A stretch of 55,498 bases of DNA from Pseudalkalibacillus hwajinpoensis (GTDB lineage Bacteria > Bacillota > Bacilli > Bacillales > Guptibacillaceae), in NCBI RefSeq assembly GCF_015234585.1, contig NZ_JADFCM010000003.1:1-55498 (forward strand). The letters run 5' to 3'. The position numbers and the translations under genes were made by a program. Shown piece after piece: positions 7,290-15,146 of this stretch (position 1 is its first letter; every line of letters begins with the position of its first letter). The notes under the pieces were generated by a model. It was not told where the DNA came from, did not search any database, and saw only the letters and a list, made by a program, of their open reading frames with translations.

Positions 7290-8069
7290 TTGTTAGTGGA
7301 TAAGAAAGTAGTCGTTATTACAGGGGCAGCGAGCGGAATTGGGAAAGAGTTGGCACGAGTGTTTGCTGAAAATGGGGCAAAGGTTATTCTTAGTGATTTG
7401 GATGAGGATAAAGTAAAAAAGGCGGCAGCTGAATTAAAAGAAAGCGGTATGAATACGATTGGAATCCGCTGTGATGTAACGAAAGAAATGGAAGTTGAGT
7501 CGTTATTTAATCAAACGATTAACACCTTTGATCGATTGGATGTACTGATTAACAATGCAGGACTTCAACACGTTTCAGCCATTGAAGCTTTTCAAACGGA
7601 GAAGTTTGAGCTGTTAACGAAAGTAATGCTTGTTGCACCGTTTATTGCAACTAAGCTCGCCTTTCCAATCATGAAAAAACAAAAGTATGGACGAATTATT
7701 AACATGTCTTCTATTAATGGACTTGTGGGCTTCTCTGGAAAAGCCGCTTATAATAGTGCAAAGCATGGAGTGATTGGACTTACGAAGGTAGCAGCACTTG
7801 AAGGAGCGGAAGATGGCATCACGGTTAATGCGGTTTGCCCAGGATATGTTGATACCCCGCTAGTAAGAGGTCAGCTTGAAGATTTAGCTAAAAGTAGAGC
7901 CGTGGCTTTAGAGAGAGTACTTGAAGAAGTGATCTATCCGCTCGTTCCACAAAAGCGTCTGTTAACAGTGCAGGAAATTGCAGATTACACGATGTTTCTA
8001 GCAAGCGACAAGGCAAAAGGAATTACAGGTCAGGCAGTGGTCATTGATGGAGGATACACGGCACAATAA
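7290..8069 (+). CDS. 3-hydroxybutyrate dehydrogenase (SDR family)
   Basis: A 259-residue classical short-chain dehydrogenase expected to oxidise 3-hydroxybutyrate to acetoacetate with NAD+. The dinucleotide motif TGAASGIG is at residues 11-18, NNAG lies near 89, a Ser lies in the MSSING segment, and the catalytic YNSAK lies near 155. NAVCPGYVDTPLVRGQ and the FLASDKAKGITGQAVVIDGGY ending are typical of the BdhA branch. The TTG start is supported by AAGGAGAGG just upstream. The product feeds ScoAB and the downstream thiolase. Confidence 0.87.
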   Translation: MLVDKKVVVITGAASGIGKELARVFAENGAKVILSDLDEDKVKKAAAELKESGMNTIGIRCDVTKEMEVESLFNQTINTFDRLDVLINNAGLQHVSAIEAFQTEKFELLTKVMLVAPFIATKLAFPIMKKQKYGRIINMSSINGLVGFSGKAAYNSAKHGVIGLTKVAALEGAEDGITVNAVCPGYVDTPLVRGQLEDLAKSRAVALERVLEEVIYPLVPQKRLLTVQEIADYTMFLASDKAKGITGQAVVIDGGYTAQ

Positions 8070-8117
8070 TGGATTCAATCAGTGAAAGAGAGTTAAATCT
8101 TTTCTCTCTAAAAAAAC

Positions 8118-8134
8118 TTGTAAACGCTTTCCTT
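8118..8134 (+). promoter_or_regulatory. cre-like CcpA site before the thiolase gene
   Basis: TTGTAAACGCTTTCCTT matches the cre consensus with one mismatch. It is in the 100-nt gap between the dehydrogenase and thiolase genes and is the second such box in this cluster. Confidence 0.5.
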
Positions 8135-8169
8135 TTATTTGTAAAATAGAGAAGAATGGAGGGGAGAAC

Positions 8170-9348
8170 ATGAAAGATGTTTTTATTTTGGAGGGTGCCA
8201 GAACGCCATTTGGAACGTTTGGAGGTTCACTTAAAGATATTAGTCCAACTGACTTAGGAATTACGGCAAGCAAGGAAGCGCTAGTAAAAAGCGGGATAGA
8301 GGCTAGTGAAATTGATCTTTCTGTAATTGGGAATGTGATTCATTCAACATCAAATGCTTCTTATCTCGCACGTCATATTGCTCTTGGAACAGGAATACCG
8401 ATCGAGAGCCCTGCACTAACAGTGAATCGTTTATGCGGTTCTGGAATGCAGGCCGTCATATCAGCTGCTCAATCTATTATGATGGTAGACGGTCAAACGG
8501 CCCTTGCCGGCGGAGCGGAGAATATGAGTTTATCGCCTTATACGTTAAGAGGAAATCGTTTTGGAGCTAAAATGGGTGCTCCTAAAATGGATGATATGCT
8601 GTTGGCTACGTTAACAGATGAGTATACTGGAACTGGAATGGGGATAACGGGAGAGAATCTTGCAGTAAAGTATGGGATTTCTAGAGAAGATCAAGATGAG
8701 TATGCAACCCAAAGCCAGCAAAAGGCAGCCGAAGCAAGAGAGAAAGGTATTTTTGCGGAGGAAATCGCCCCTGTTGAGATAAAAGGGAAGAAGGGGATTG
8801 AAAGCTTTGCGATTGATGAGCATATTCGAAAAGGTACTACAGAAGATAAGCTAGCTAGTTTAAAGCCAGCTTTCAAAAAAGATGGAACTGTCACTGGTGG
8901 AAATGCAAGTGGAATTAATGATGGAGCAGCTTCGGTCGTATTAGCAGGAACAGATTACGTTACGTCAAAAAATCTCAAGCCTCTTGCTCGAATCGTTTCT
9001 TGGGGAATAGCGGGAGTAGAACCTTCAATCATGGGGATTGGTCCTGTTCCTGCCATTCGACAGGCACTAGATAAAGCAGGTATGACATTGCAAGATATGG
9101 ACTTGATTGAAGTAAATGAAGCTTTCGCAGCTCAGTATCTGGCTGTTGAAAAGGAGCTAGAGCTTGATCGCTCACGAGTGAATGTAAACGGGGGTGCCAT
9201 CGCGTTAGGACACCCAGTAGGAGCAAGTGGGACACGTGTTCTTTATACTCTCATAAAAGAATTAAAGCGCAGAAATGGGAAATATGGTGTTGCCTCCCTG
9301 TGTATTGGTGGAGGACAAGGTATTGCCGTAGTGATTGAAATCGATTGA
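8170..9348 (+). CDS. Acetyl-CoA acetyltransferase (thiolase)
   Basis: A 392-residue thiolase that splits acetoacetyl-CoA into two acetyl-CoA, the last step of ketone-body breakdown, or runs in reverse. The nucleophile Cys89 lies in NRLCGSGMQAV, the catalytic His in GHPVGASGTR, and the second catalytic Cys in LCIGGGQG near the C-terminus. Length is normal for a biosynthetic-type thiolase. GGAGGGGAG precedes the ATG. The 100-nt gap before it may hold a separate promoter; a cre-like site is there. Confidence 0.93.
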   Translation: MKDVFILEGARTPFGTFGGSLKDISPTDLGITASKEALVKSGIEASEIDLSVIGNVIHSTSNASYLARHIALGTGIPIESPALTVNRLCGSGMQAVISAAQSIMMVDGQTALAGGAENMSLSPYTLRGNRFGAKMGAPKMDDMLLATLTDEYTGTGMGITGENLAVKYGISREDQDEYATQSQQKAAEAREKGIFAEEIAPVEIKGKKGIESFAIDEHIRKGTTEDKLASLKPAFKKDGTVTGGNASGINDGAASVVLAGTDYVTSKNLKPLARIVSWGIAGVEPSIMGIGPVPAIRQALDKAGMTLQDMDLIEVNEAFAAQYLAVEKELELDRSRVNVNGGAIALGHPVGASGTRVLYTLIKELKRRNGKYGVASLCIGGGQGIAVVIEID

Positions 9349-9362
9349 TTTGTCAGAAAAGA

Positions 9363-9391
9363 TTGCTAATTCATGCGATGTTGCGTATACT
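9363..9391 (+). promoter_or_regulatory. SigA-type promoter of the rsgA leader transcript
   Basis: TTGCTA (9363-9368), a 17-nt spacer, and TATACT (9386-9391). Predicted transcription start is near 9398, giving a leader of about 260 nt before rsgA. Confidence 0.6.
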
Positions 9392-9425
9392 AAAAGAACT
9401 AACTAACGGAAAGGGGTTGTGCATT

Positions 9426-9485
9426 ATGGTAAATAACAAAAAGAATTCATTGTTAATTGCATATTGTGCACAGTCCAATTGGTAG
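9426..9485 (+). CDS. Putative 19-residue leader peptide
   Basis: ATG with AAGGGG 9 nt upstream (9411-9416), then 19 sense codons ending in Trp and TAG (peptide MVNNKKNSLLIAYCAQSNW). It sits just after a good promoter and before a terminator-like hairpin, the usual place of an attenuation leader. Codons 15-18 overlap a sequence (9467-9477) complementary to 9530-9540 in the terminator. No known leader peptide recognised; translation is not proven. Confidence 0.5.
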   Translation: MVNNKKNSLLIAYCAQSNW

Positions 9486-9560
9486 GGTAGGAGCCTTTTC
9501 TTACTTCTGATTAATAAGATCAAAAACCATGGGCTGTGCGACTGTGTCTATGGTTTTTTA
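9467..9560 (+). promoter_or_regulatory. Putative transcription attenuator (antiterminator/terminator pair)
   Basis: Terminator: 9522-9534 pairs with 9546-9558 (AAAAACCAT/ATGGTTTTT core plus 4 further pairs, some G-U), ending in T6. Competing helix: 9467-9477 inside the leader ORF pairs over 11 bp with 9530-9540 (GCACAGTCC with GGGCTGTGC at its core). Both need 9530-9534, so they exclude each other. A ribosome reaching the leader stop would cover the first arm and favour termination; a stalled ribosome would favour read-through. Confidence 0.5.
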
Positions 9561-9565
9561 TACTT

Positions 9566-9627
9566 TATCAGCTAATCACTTACGCTGATAGTATGATAAG
9601 AGCCGACATCATTGTACGGCTTTTTGT
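9566..9627 (+). terminator. Two further hairpins before rsgA, the second terminator-like
   Basis: TATCAGC (9566-9572) pairs with GCTGATA (9584-9590). AGCCG (9601-9605) pairs with CGGCT (9617-9621), followed by a T-run. They lie between the attenuator and the rsgA ribosome site; the second could act as an additional weak terminator. Confidence 0.45.
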
Positions 9628-9660
9628 CATATTTACACTTATTAATCAGGAGGCTTTCAA

Positions 9661-10713
9661 TTGAAACGAATAAAATTAGGATGGAATTCATACTTTGAAG
9701 AAAATTATCAAGCTATGGCAGAAGATGGACTTATACCAGCTCGAGTTAAAATGGAACATCGTGGAGGTTACAGCGTTTCAACAGGAGAAAGTTCTTATGC
9801 AGCAGAACTCTCAGGTAAGTTCCGATTTGAAGTAACACAGCGTGATGCTTTGCCAGCGGTTGGTGACTGGGTACTGATTACTCCAAAATCAGAGAATAAA
9901 GCGATCATTCATCAATTGCTCCCAAGAAAAAGTAAGTTCTCTCGAAAAATTGCTGGCACGACGACAGAAGAGCAAATTATCGTAGCCAATGTCGATACGG
10001 TTTTTCTTGTAAACGCATTAAATCAGGATTTTAATCCAAGTCGAATTGAGCGATACCTTTTGATGGCATGGGAAAGCGGGGCAAACCCCGTTATTGTTCT
10101 AAGCAAAGCAGATCTTTGCGATAACGTCATGGAGAAAGTGAATGCATTAACTGGGGTCGCAGGTGGAGTACCAATTCATGTGGTTAGTTCAGCGACTGAG
10201 ATAGGGATTGATGAATTAACTCCTTATTTAATTGAGGGAACGACAACCGCTCTTCTTGGTTCGTCAGGAGCTGGAAAGTCCACGCTTATAAATAAGTTAT
10301 ACGGACAAGATATTCAAGTTGTTCAAGACATTCGTGAAGAAGACGGTAAGGGTAAACATACGACGACAAGTCGAGAACTGATTACTCTTCATACTGGAGG
10401 TGTACTGATTGATACGCCAGGTATGAGAGAACTTCAATTGTGGGAAACGAATAACCTGTCTCAGAGTTTTCCTGATATAGAAAGCCTTGCGGAACAATGT
10501 TATTTCAGGGATTGCAAGCACGAAGGTGAACCAAAATGTGCTGTAAGAAATGCTATTTCTGATGGAATGCTAGAAGAAAGAAGGTTTGAGAATTATAGAA
10601 AGTTCAATCGAGAGCTTGCTTTTCTTGAACGACAAACGAATAAGAAGGCCCAGCTTGAGGAGAGGAAAAAGTGGAAAAAAATCGCTGGAGATCGAACTAG
10701 AAAGCATCGCTAG
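9661..10713 (+). CDS. rsgA: Ribosome small-subunit-dependent GTPase A
   Basis: A 350-residue circularly permuted GTPase that acts in late maturation of the 30S subunit. N-terminal OB-fold (about residues 25-90), then G4 SKAD (148-151), G1 GSSGAGKST (200-208), G3 DTPG (251-254) and a zinc motif with Cys280, Cys285, His287 and Cys293. At 350 aa it is the longer, E. coli-like type rather than the ~300-aa CpgA form usually found beside prpC-prkC in Bacillus, so it is probably a second paralogue (inference). The TTG start is fixed by AGGAGG at 9649-9654. An attenuator-like leader precedes it. Confidence 0.92.
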   Translation: MKRIKLGWNSYFEENYQAMAEDGLIPARVKMEHRGGYSVSTGESSYAAELSGKFRFEVTQRDALPAVGDWVLITPKSENKAIIHQLLPRKSKFSRKIAGTTTEEQIIVANVDTVFLVNALNQDFNPSRIERYLLMAWESGANPVIVLSKADLCDNVMEKVNALTGVAGGVPIHVVSSATEIGIDELTPYLIEGTTTALLGSSGAGKSTLINKLYGQDIQVVQDIREEDGKGKHTTTSRELITLHTGGVLIDTPGMRELQLWETNNLSQSFPDIESLAEQCYFRDCKHEGEPKCAVRNAISDGMLEERRFENYRKFNRELAFLERQTNKKAQLEERKKWKKIAGDRTRKHR

Positions 10714-10742
10714 GCTCTTTAATTTAGGAAGGAGTAGATGAG

Positions 10743-11240
10743 ATGACAGATGAGCGTTCAATTTTAAATGAATATGCTTCATTAACGAACTGGTTAGAAA
10801 CGACGGCGATGGAGATGAGTGAGAAAGTGTTTTTTAAGCCTATTAAATCAGGTAAATGGTCTCCAGCTGAAATTCTCTCTCACATCATGAAATGGGACGA
10901 TTATCTATTAGAAGAGCGAATTCCACACATGAAGAGTGAAGCGATTTTGCCAAAACTTGAAAATGTAGAAGCAGTGAACAACCGTGCAGCCAAATTTGCT
11001 AGATCTGGGATTACCCAAAAGGAATTAATTAAGGAAACGATAAAATCAAGGGAACGAGTAGTCAAGCGACTTCTAGAGTGGCGCCCAATCGAGTGGAAAA
11101 ACACGTTTTATATTGATAAGTATCCTCTCTGTCTAACAAGTTATATTAAAGGCTTAATTGAACACGACGAGCATCACAAACTTCAAATAGAAGTTTTTAT
11201 GAATGAACAGGGAATACCCCACTCTCTTTTCTTAACATAG
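10743..11240 (+). CDS. DinB-family protein (YfiT/DinB_2 type)
   Basis: A 165-residue four-helix-bundle protein of the DinB/YfiT superfamily. A His in ILSHIMKWDDY and the His pair in EHDEHHKLQI are the likely metal ligands of this fold. Some family members are thiol-dependent S-transferases (bacillithiol type), others have no known role. It starts 30 nt after rsgA with AGGAAGGAG upstream, so the two are probably cotranscribed. Substrate unknown. Confidence 0.82.
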   Translation: MTDERSILNEYASLTNWLETTAMEMSEKVFFKPIKSGKWSPAEILSHIMKWDDYLLEERIPHMKSEAILPKLENVEAVNNRAAKFARSGITQKELIKETIKSRERVVKRLLEWRPIEWKNTFYIDKYPLCLTSYIKGLIEHDEHHKLQIEVFMNEQGIPHSLFLT

Positions 11241-11303
11241 TTGTGAAAGGTATCGGATAATAAAAAGAGGCACGGGAGAGTCTAAAAGGTGGAGGTGAGA
11301 AAA

Positions 11304-11426
11304 ATGGCAAAACATAAAGCAAACCCCACTACAAATGGACTTGCTTCATCTCAGCCAGAAGGACAAGGAACTGGTATTGAAGTTGGAACAGCCCGTGATT
11401 CTCAAAGAAAAAAGAAAAAGAAGTAA
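11304..11426 (+). CDS. 40-residue basic protein, possibly spore-associated
   Basis: ATG after GGTGGAGGTGAG, 40 codons, then TAA and an immediate strong terminator. The protein begins MAKHKANPTTNGLAS, has a Gly/Gln-rich middle and ends in five lysines. Size, charge and lack of hydrophobic segments resemble minor small acid-soluble spore proteins of Bacillus (SspO-like opening with a K-x-K-A-N run), but I cannot assign a family. The ribosome site and terminator make it a credible gene. Confidence 0.7.
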   Translation: MAKHKANPTTNGLASSQPEGQGTGIEVGTARDSQRKKKKK

Positions 11427-11430
11427 CCAA

Positions 11431-11463
11431 AAACGCTGTCTCGCACGAGATAGCGTTTTTTTT
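11431..11463 (+). terminator. Strong rho-independent terminator
   Basis: AAACGCTGTCTCG pairs with CGAGATAGCGTTT (12 of 13 pairs Watson-Crick), followed by an 8-T run. Confidence 0.92.
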
Positions 11464-11546
11464 GTGATTATTTGTCTTTATCTATCCAACGAAGTATTGT
11501 TGCCCGGGATGATCGGTGTTTGAATGGAAATCATTATCGCCAACTA

Positions 11547-12965
11547 TTAGTAAATTGCTGCGAATTGTCTCACATGTAATGTATTTAAGACACTGATTAG
11601 GCGACTTGTCCCTTCTAAGAGCTGCTCTTTTGTTACATAAGAAAGCGGTAGTCTAATTCTTACAGCATGCTCTTGCTTATGTGGCACAAGCAGGACGTTT
11701 GATTCTAGTAGCGTATCAAATAATTCCTGGCGATTAAGTGATGGCTTGAAATCAAACCAAATAGAGGTAGGGTCTTCTATTTGAAGTATCGTTATGTGAT
11801 CTTTAAGGGTATTAAGCTTATGCAGGACTTTCTGCTTTCTTACATACAGTTGTTCTTGGATCGTATCAATATGATCATGAAGTTCATCAGAATTTAAAAT
11901 GTTATCAACGATTTCGAGCAATACAGGAGGAGGAGTCATGCAAAGTTGCATTTGTACCTCTTGTATTCGGTTTACCACATGCTCAGGCCCAAGAACCCAT
12001 CCTAAACTTAGGCCTGGGGCTATGCCAGTGAAGTGGCCAATCTGAACAACTAATTCACGATTCGATCCTAGTTCAAAAAATGAAGGGAGATCGTTTCCTA
12101 CAGAATTAGTAAGTAATGATGTTTCGACAATTTCGAGAATAGGAATGCCTACTTTCTCACATTGAGAAAGTAGTTTTTTTCTTTGTTGTAAAATGGCTGA
12201 ATGACTTAAGGAATGATCGTAAATGTTGTTTGAATTAGCAATTACAAGTTTGATGCTTTCTTTTTGAAACATGGTTTGTGTTAATGGCTTGTCTGTTGAA
12301 TACTTAATAACTCGGATGCCTGAGACAATTAGGATATTTAAGTGTGGGTAATTCACAGGTTCTTCCATAGCTATCGCATCCCCGGGGTTTAGAAAACATT
12401 TAACTGATAAGAGCATCGCTTGTTCAAGGCTTGATGTTAGGACCATATGTTCACTTAGAGATGATTGTTTCATAAACCGACAGATCGAGTGAGTGACGCG
12501 CTCTTTTGTTGGTGGAGCATTATCAAGCTTAGTTGTAAAAGGTGTTAATTCATGAGCAGATTTTGCCAGGCATAAATCTTCCGCTATTGATCCTGATATT
12601 AGATTTATTAGTGAAGGGTCTTTTAAATAATCGTAATGTTTTCCATACAAAGAAGAGTCTTCAGCTAAATGCTGATTTCGTAGTTTGTTCCATGTCATTG
12701 AATGATCAGGAATTAAATCTGCAGCCTCAGAACTTACGCGTGTGCCACTCCCCTGTCTGGATGTTATATAGCCATTTGCACGTAATTCGGCGTATGCTGT
12801 CGTAACGGTGCTCCGATTCACACCTAGTTGGACAGCCAGGTCACGCTCAGCTGGAAGGGCATTACCTGTTTGAAGAGATCCATTTATAATCGAATTCTCA
12901 TAGTAATCAACGATTTGTTTGTACAACGGTTTGCTGCTCTCTGGATTGAGTATAAATCTCGCCAT
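11547..12965 (-). CDS. MocR-type GntR regulator lacking the PLP lysine
   Basis: A 472-residue fusion of a GntR winged HTH (about residues 10-78: PLYKQIVDYYE...LGVNRSTVTTAYAEL) with an aminotransferase-like domain. In MocR proteins this domain binds PLP through a lysine in a GTFSKTLAPGLRLGW-like motif. Here the equivalent stretch, GHFTGIAPGLSLGW (residues 310-323), has no lysine. The usual DDYDSE segment is IVETSL, and the Ser/His-rich substrate segment is also altered. It is therefore probably not a PLP protein. ATG 12965 has GAGGTGG upstream; the open frame continues back to 13100 without a ribosome site. Divergent from the oligopeptide-binding gene, its likely target. Confidence 0.85.
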   Translation of the reverse strand: MARFILNPESSKPLYKQIVDYYENSIINGSLQTGNALPAERDLAVQLGVNRSTVTTAYAELRANGYITSRQGSGTRVSSEAADLIPDHSMTWNKLRNQHLAEDSSLYGKHYDYLKDPSLINLISGSIAEDLCLAKSAHELTPFTTKLDNAPPTKERVTHSICRFMKQSSLSEHMVLTSSLEQAMLLSVKCFLNPGDAIAMEEPVNYPHLNILIVSGIRVIKYSTDKPLTQTMFQKESIKLVIANSNNIYDHSLSHSAILQQRKKLLSQCEKVGIPILEIVETSLLTNSVGNDLPSFFELGSNRELVVQIGHFTGIAPGLSLGWVLGPEHVVNRIQEVQMQLCMTPPPVLLEIVDNILNSDELHDHIDTIQEQLYVRKQKVLHKLNTLKDHITILQIEDPTSIWFDFKPSLNRQELFDTLLESNVLLVPHKQEHAVRIRLPLSYVTKEQLLEGTSRLISVLNTLHVRQFAAIY

Positions 12966-13098
12966 TGTCCACCACCTCACTCCTATTATAGAGAATTTTA
13001 GATAAAATTGTATAAAATTTTCAAAAAAATTAACGATTAAATATTCTCTATAAACACAGGTTTTAACCCATTTGACGGATATTTTTGTAGGAAAAGAC

Positions 13099-13134
13099 AA
13101 ATTGGATGGTATACTTTTGGCTAAATTGGATGGT
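13099..13134 (+). repeat. 12-bp direct repeats, candidate MocR operator
   Basis: AAATTGGATGGT occurs at 13099-13110 and 13123-13134, 24 bp apart. MocR regulators such as GabR and PdxR bind spaced direct repeats in divergent promoter regions, and these lie between the MocR gene and oppA. Confidence 0.5.
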
Positions 13135-13174
13135 TACAGAAAGTTTTTTGAAATTTAAAATAAATTTAATCATT

Positions 13175-13297
13175 CAGTTAATTGTTAATATTCAAACGAA
13201 TAGTCGGCATTGGTTTACATAGGTTGAGTGATATGACCTCCCTGTTATAGATCTCACAACGTTTTCCGTCGAATGTATTCGTTTGAATAATTAACTG
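13175..13297. repeat. Long inverted repeat in the MocR/oppA spacer
   Basis: Left arm 13175-13202 (28 nt) and right arm 13276-13297 (22 nt) are reverse complements apart from 6 extra nt in the left arm; the inner 14 nt TATTCAAACGAATA match perfectly. They are separated by 73 nt. The right arm contains the -35 box of the probable oppA promoter. It could be paired operators or a small MITE-like element; no target-site duplication was seen. Confidence 0.6.
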
Positions 13298-13312
13298 TGA
13301 AGAGTCTATATT
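13283..13312 (+). promoter_or_regulatory. Probable SigA promoter of the OppA-type gene
   Basis: TTGAAT (13283-13288), an 18-nt spacer, and TATATT (13307-13312), 48 nt before the ATG. The -35 lies inside the right arm of the inverted repeat, so a protein binding there would control access. Confidence 0.5.
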
Positions 13313-13359
13313 GTGCTAGATCTTCAACTGAATGGTACAAACAAATAGGGGGTAACACA

Positions 13360-15060
13360 ATGAAGAAAAAGTTTTCGCTTCTGCTTTCGGTCATCTTGTT
13401 GTTAAGCCTTTTCCTTGCAGCGTGTTCTGGTAACTCAAACACGTCTAGTAACTCGAACAGTGAGGGAGAAGCAACCAGCGGAGATAGCGATAGCTCTGAG
13501 GGATCAGCTGAACAGGTGCTAAATTTAACGGATACACAGGATATACCGACTATGGATTCAACACAGGCTACAGATACAGTAGCATTTAACGCAATGAACC
13601 AGGTATTTGAAGGACTGTATCGTCTAGATAAAGACAATAAGCCAGTTCTAGGTATGGCAGCTGAAGAGCCACAAGTTGAAGAAAAAGACGGAGAAACTGT
13701 ATATACTTTCAAGATTCGTGATGATGCGAATTGGTCTGACGGTACTCCAGTTAAAGCAGATGATTTCGTATATGCATGGCACAAAATTATTCACCCAGAT
13801 ACTATGGGCGGATATGCATCAATGATGGGTGCTGCAGGAATTAAGAATGGTAACGAAATTATCACTGAAGGCGATCCTTTATACGGTAAGGTAGAAGAGC
13901 TTGGTGTTAAAGCAGTAGATGAGAAAACACTTGAAGTAGTAGTGACTCAAGAGGTTCCTTACTTCTTCGACCTTTTAACATTTGCATCTTTCTATCCACA
14001 GCCAAAAGACTTTGCTGAAGAGCAAGGCGAAAACTATTCTCTTGAATCTGATACAATGCTTTACAACGGTCCATTTACACTAGCTGAATGGAATCATGGC
14101 GACGGTTGGAAGCTTGCTAAAAATGATGGGTACTGGGATGCAGATACAGTACAACTTAAAGAAGCGAATTACAAAATCGTAAAAGATGAAGCAACTCGAG
14201 TTAACCTTTATGAAACTGGAAAAATTGATCGTGCTGGTCTTAGTGCAGATTTCGTTGATCAGTTCAAAGATCGCGAAGATTTCACAACAATTCTTGATAC
14301 AACTATTTACTTCCTTCGAATGAACCAGAAGAATGAAGCACTTGCGAACAATGACATTCGTAAAGCGCTATACCTTTCTTATGATCGCGACGGTCTAGTA
14401 AATGTATTGCTTAACAATGGTTCAGTAGCAGCTCGCTATCTTGTACCAAAAGAATTCCTATTCTTTAACGATGAAGATTTCCGTGCACCAGCTCCAGACG
14501 GCTATCTTGCAGATCAAACAGCAGACGATGCTGCTGAGTACTGGAAGAAGGGTCTAGAAGCTCTTGGTACAGATAAAGTTGAACTTGAATTCCTTACAAC
14601 TGATAGTGACCTTGCATCCAAAATTGCAGAGTATGCGAAAGATCAGTTTGAGTCTAAGCTAGACGGTCTTACAATTACAATTAACAAACAGCCTTGGAAG
14701 CAGTTCCTTGATCTTGAAGATGCAGGAGACTTTGATATCTCAACTGGTGGTTGGGGACCAGACTATCCAGATCCAATGACTTACATTTACATGTTTGAAA
14801 CAGACGGCGCTTATAACCGCATGGATTACTCTAACGAAGAGTATGACAAGCTAGTTTCAGATGCAAAAACTGAAACGGACGAGCAGAAGCGCTGGGAAAT
14901 GATGCAAGAAGCTGAGCGTATTCTAATCGAAGAAGATACAGCGATCTTACCAACTTATCAAGGTGGTTCCGCTATTATCATGAAAGACTACGTGAAAAAC
15001 TACCACATCCACAAGTTTGGTGCCGATTCTTCTCTTAAATGGGTAACAATCGAGAAGTAA
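13360..15060 (+). CDS. Oligopeptide ABC transporter substrate-binding lipoprotein (OppA-like)
   Basis: A 566-residue family 5 solute-binding lipoprotein. A lipoprotein signal peptide with lipobox LAAC is followed by a Ser/Asn/Gly-rich linker. The SBP_bac_5 body includes FKIRDDANWSDGTPVKADDFVYAW and a C-terminal GGWGPDYPDPMTYIYMF region. It binds peptides outside the membrane for an Opp/Dpp transporter. The start at 13360 is chosen for GGGGGG upstream and the signal peptide. No permease or ATPase genes adjoin it, so it must serve a transporter encoded elsewhere. A divergent MocR regulator and repeats lie upstream. Confidence 0.93.
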   Translation: MKKKFSLLLSVILLLSLFLAACSGNSNTSSNSNSEGEATSGDSDSSEGSAEQVLNLTDTQDIPTMDSTQATDTVAFNAMNQVFEGLYRLDKDNKPVLGMAAEEPQVEEKDGETVYTFKIRDDANWSDGTPVKADDFVYAWHKIIHPDTMGGYASMMGAAGIKNGNEIITEGDPLYGKVEELGVKAVDEKTLEVVVTQEVPYFFDLLTFASFYPQPKDFAEEQGENYSLESDTMLYNGPFTLAEWNHGDGWKLAKNDGYWDADTVQLKEANYKIVKDEATRVNLYETGKIDRAGLSADFVDQFKDREDFTTILDTTIYFLRMNQKNEALANNDIRKALYLSYDRDGLVNVLLNNGSVAARYLVPKEFLFFNDEDFRAPAPDGYLADQTADDAAEYWKKGLEALGTDKVELEFLTTDSDLASKIAEYAKDQFESKLDGLTITINKQPWKQFLDLEDAGDFDISTGGWGPDYPDPMTYIYMFETDGAYNRMDYSNEEYDKLVSDAKTETDEQKRWEMMQEAERILIEEDTAILPTYQGGSAIIMKDYVKNYHIHKFGADSSLKWVTIEK

Positions 15061-15064
15061 TCTT

Positions 15065-15100
15065 AAAAAGCGCGAGCCGAGAGGCTCGCGCTTTTTATTT
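15065..15100. terminator. Bidirectional terminator between oppA-like and amidase genes
   Basis: A 14-nt perfect stem, AAAAAGCGCGAGCC/GGCTCGCGCTTTTT, with loop GAGA; T-runs on both strands serve the two convergent genes. Confidence 0.93.
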
Positions 15101-15146
15101 GGTGTGAAAAGGAAAAGTTTGATCATGGCTCTTTAATAAATGACAG

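Noticed and set aside
13175..13297. Calling the inverted repeat an insertion sequence or MITE outright
   Set aside because: No transposase, no target-site duplication and only one copy visible in the window.
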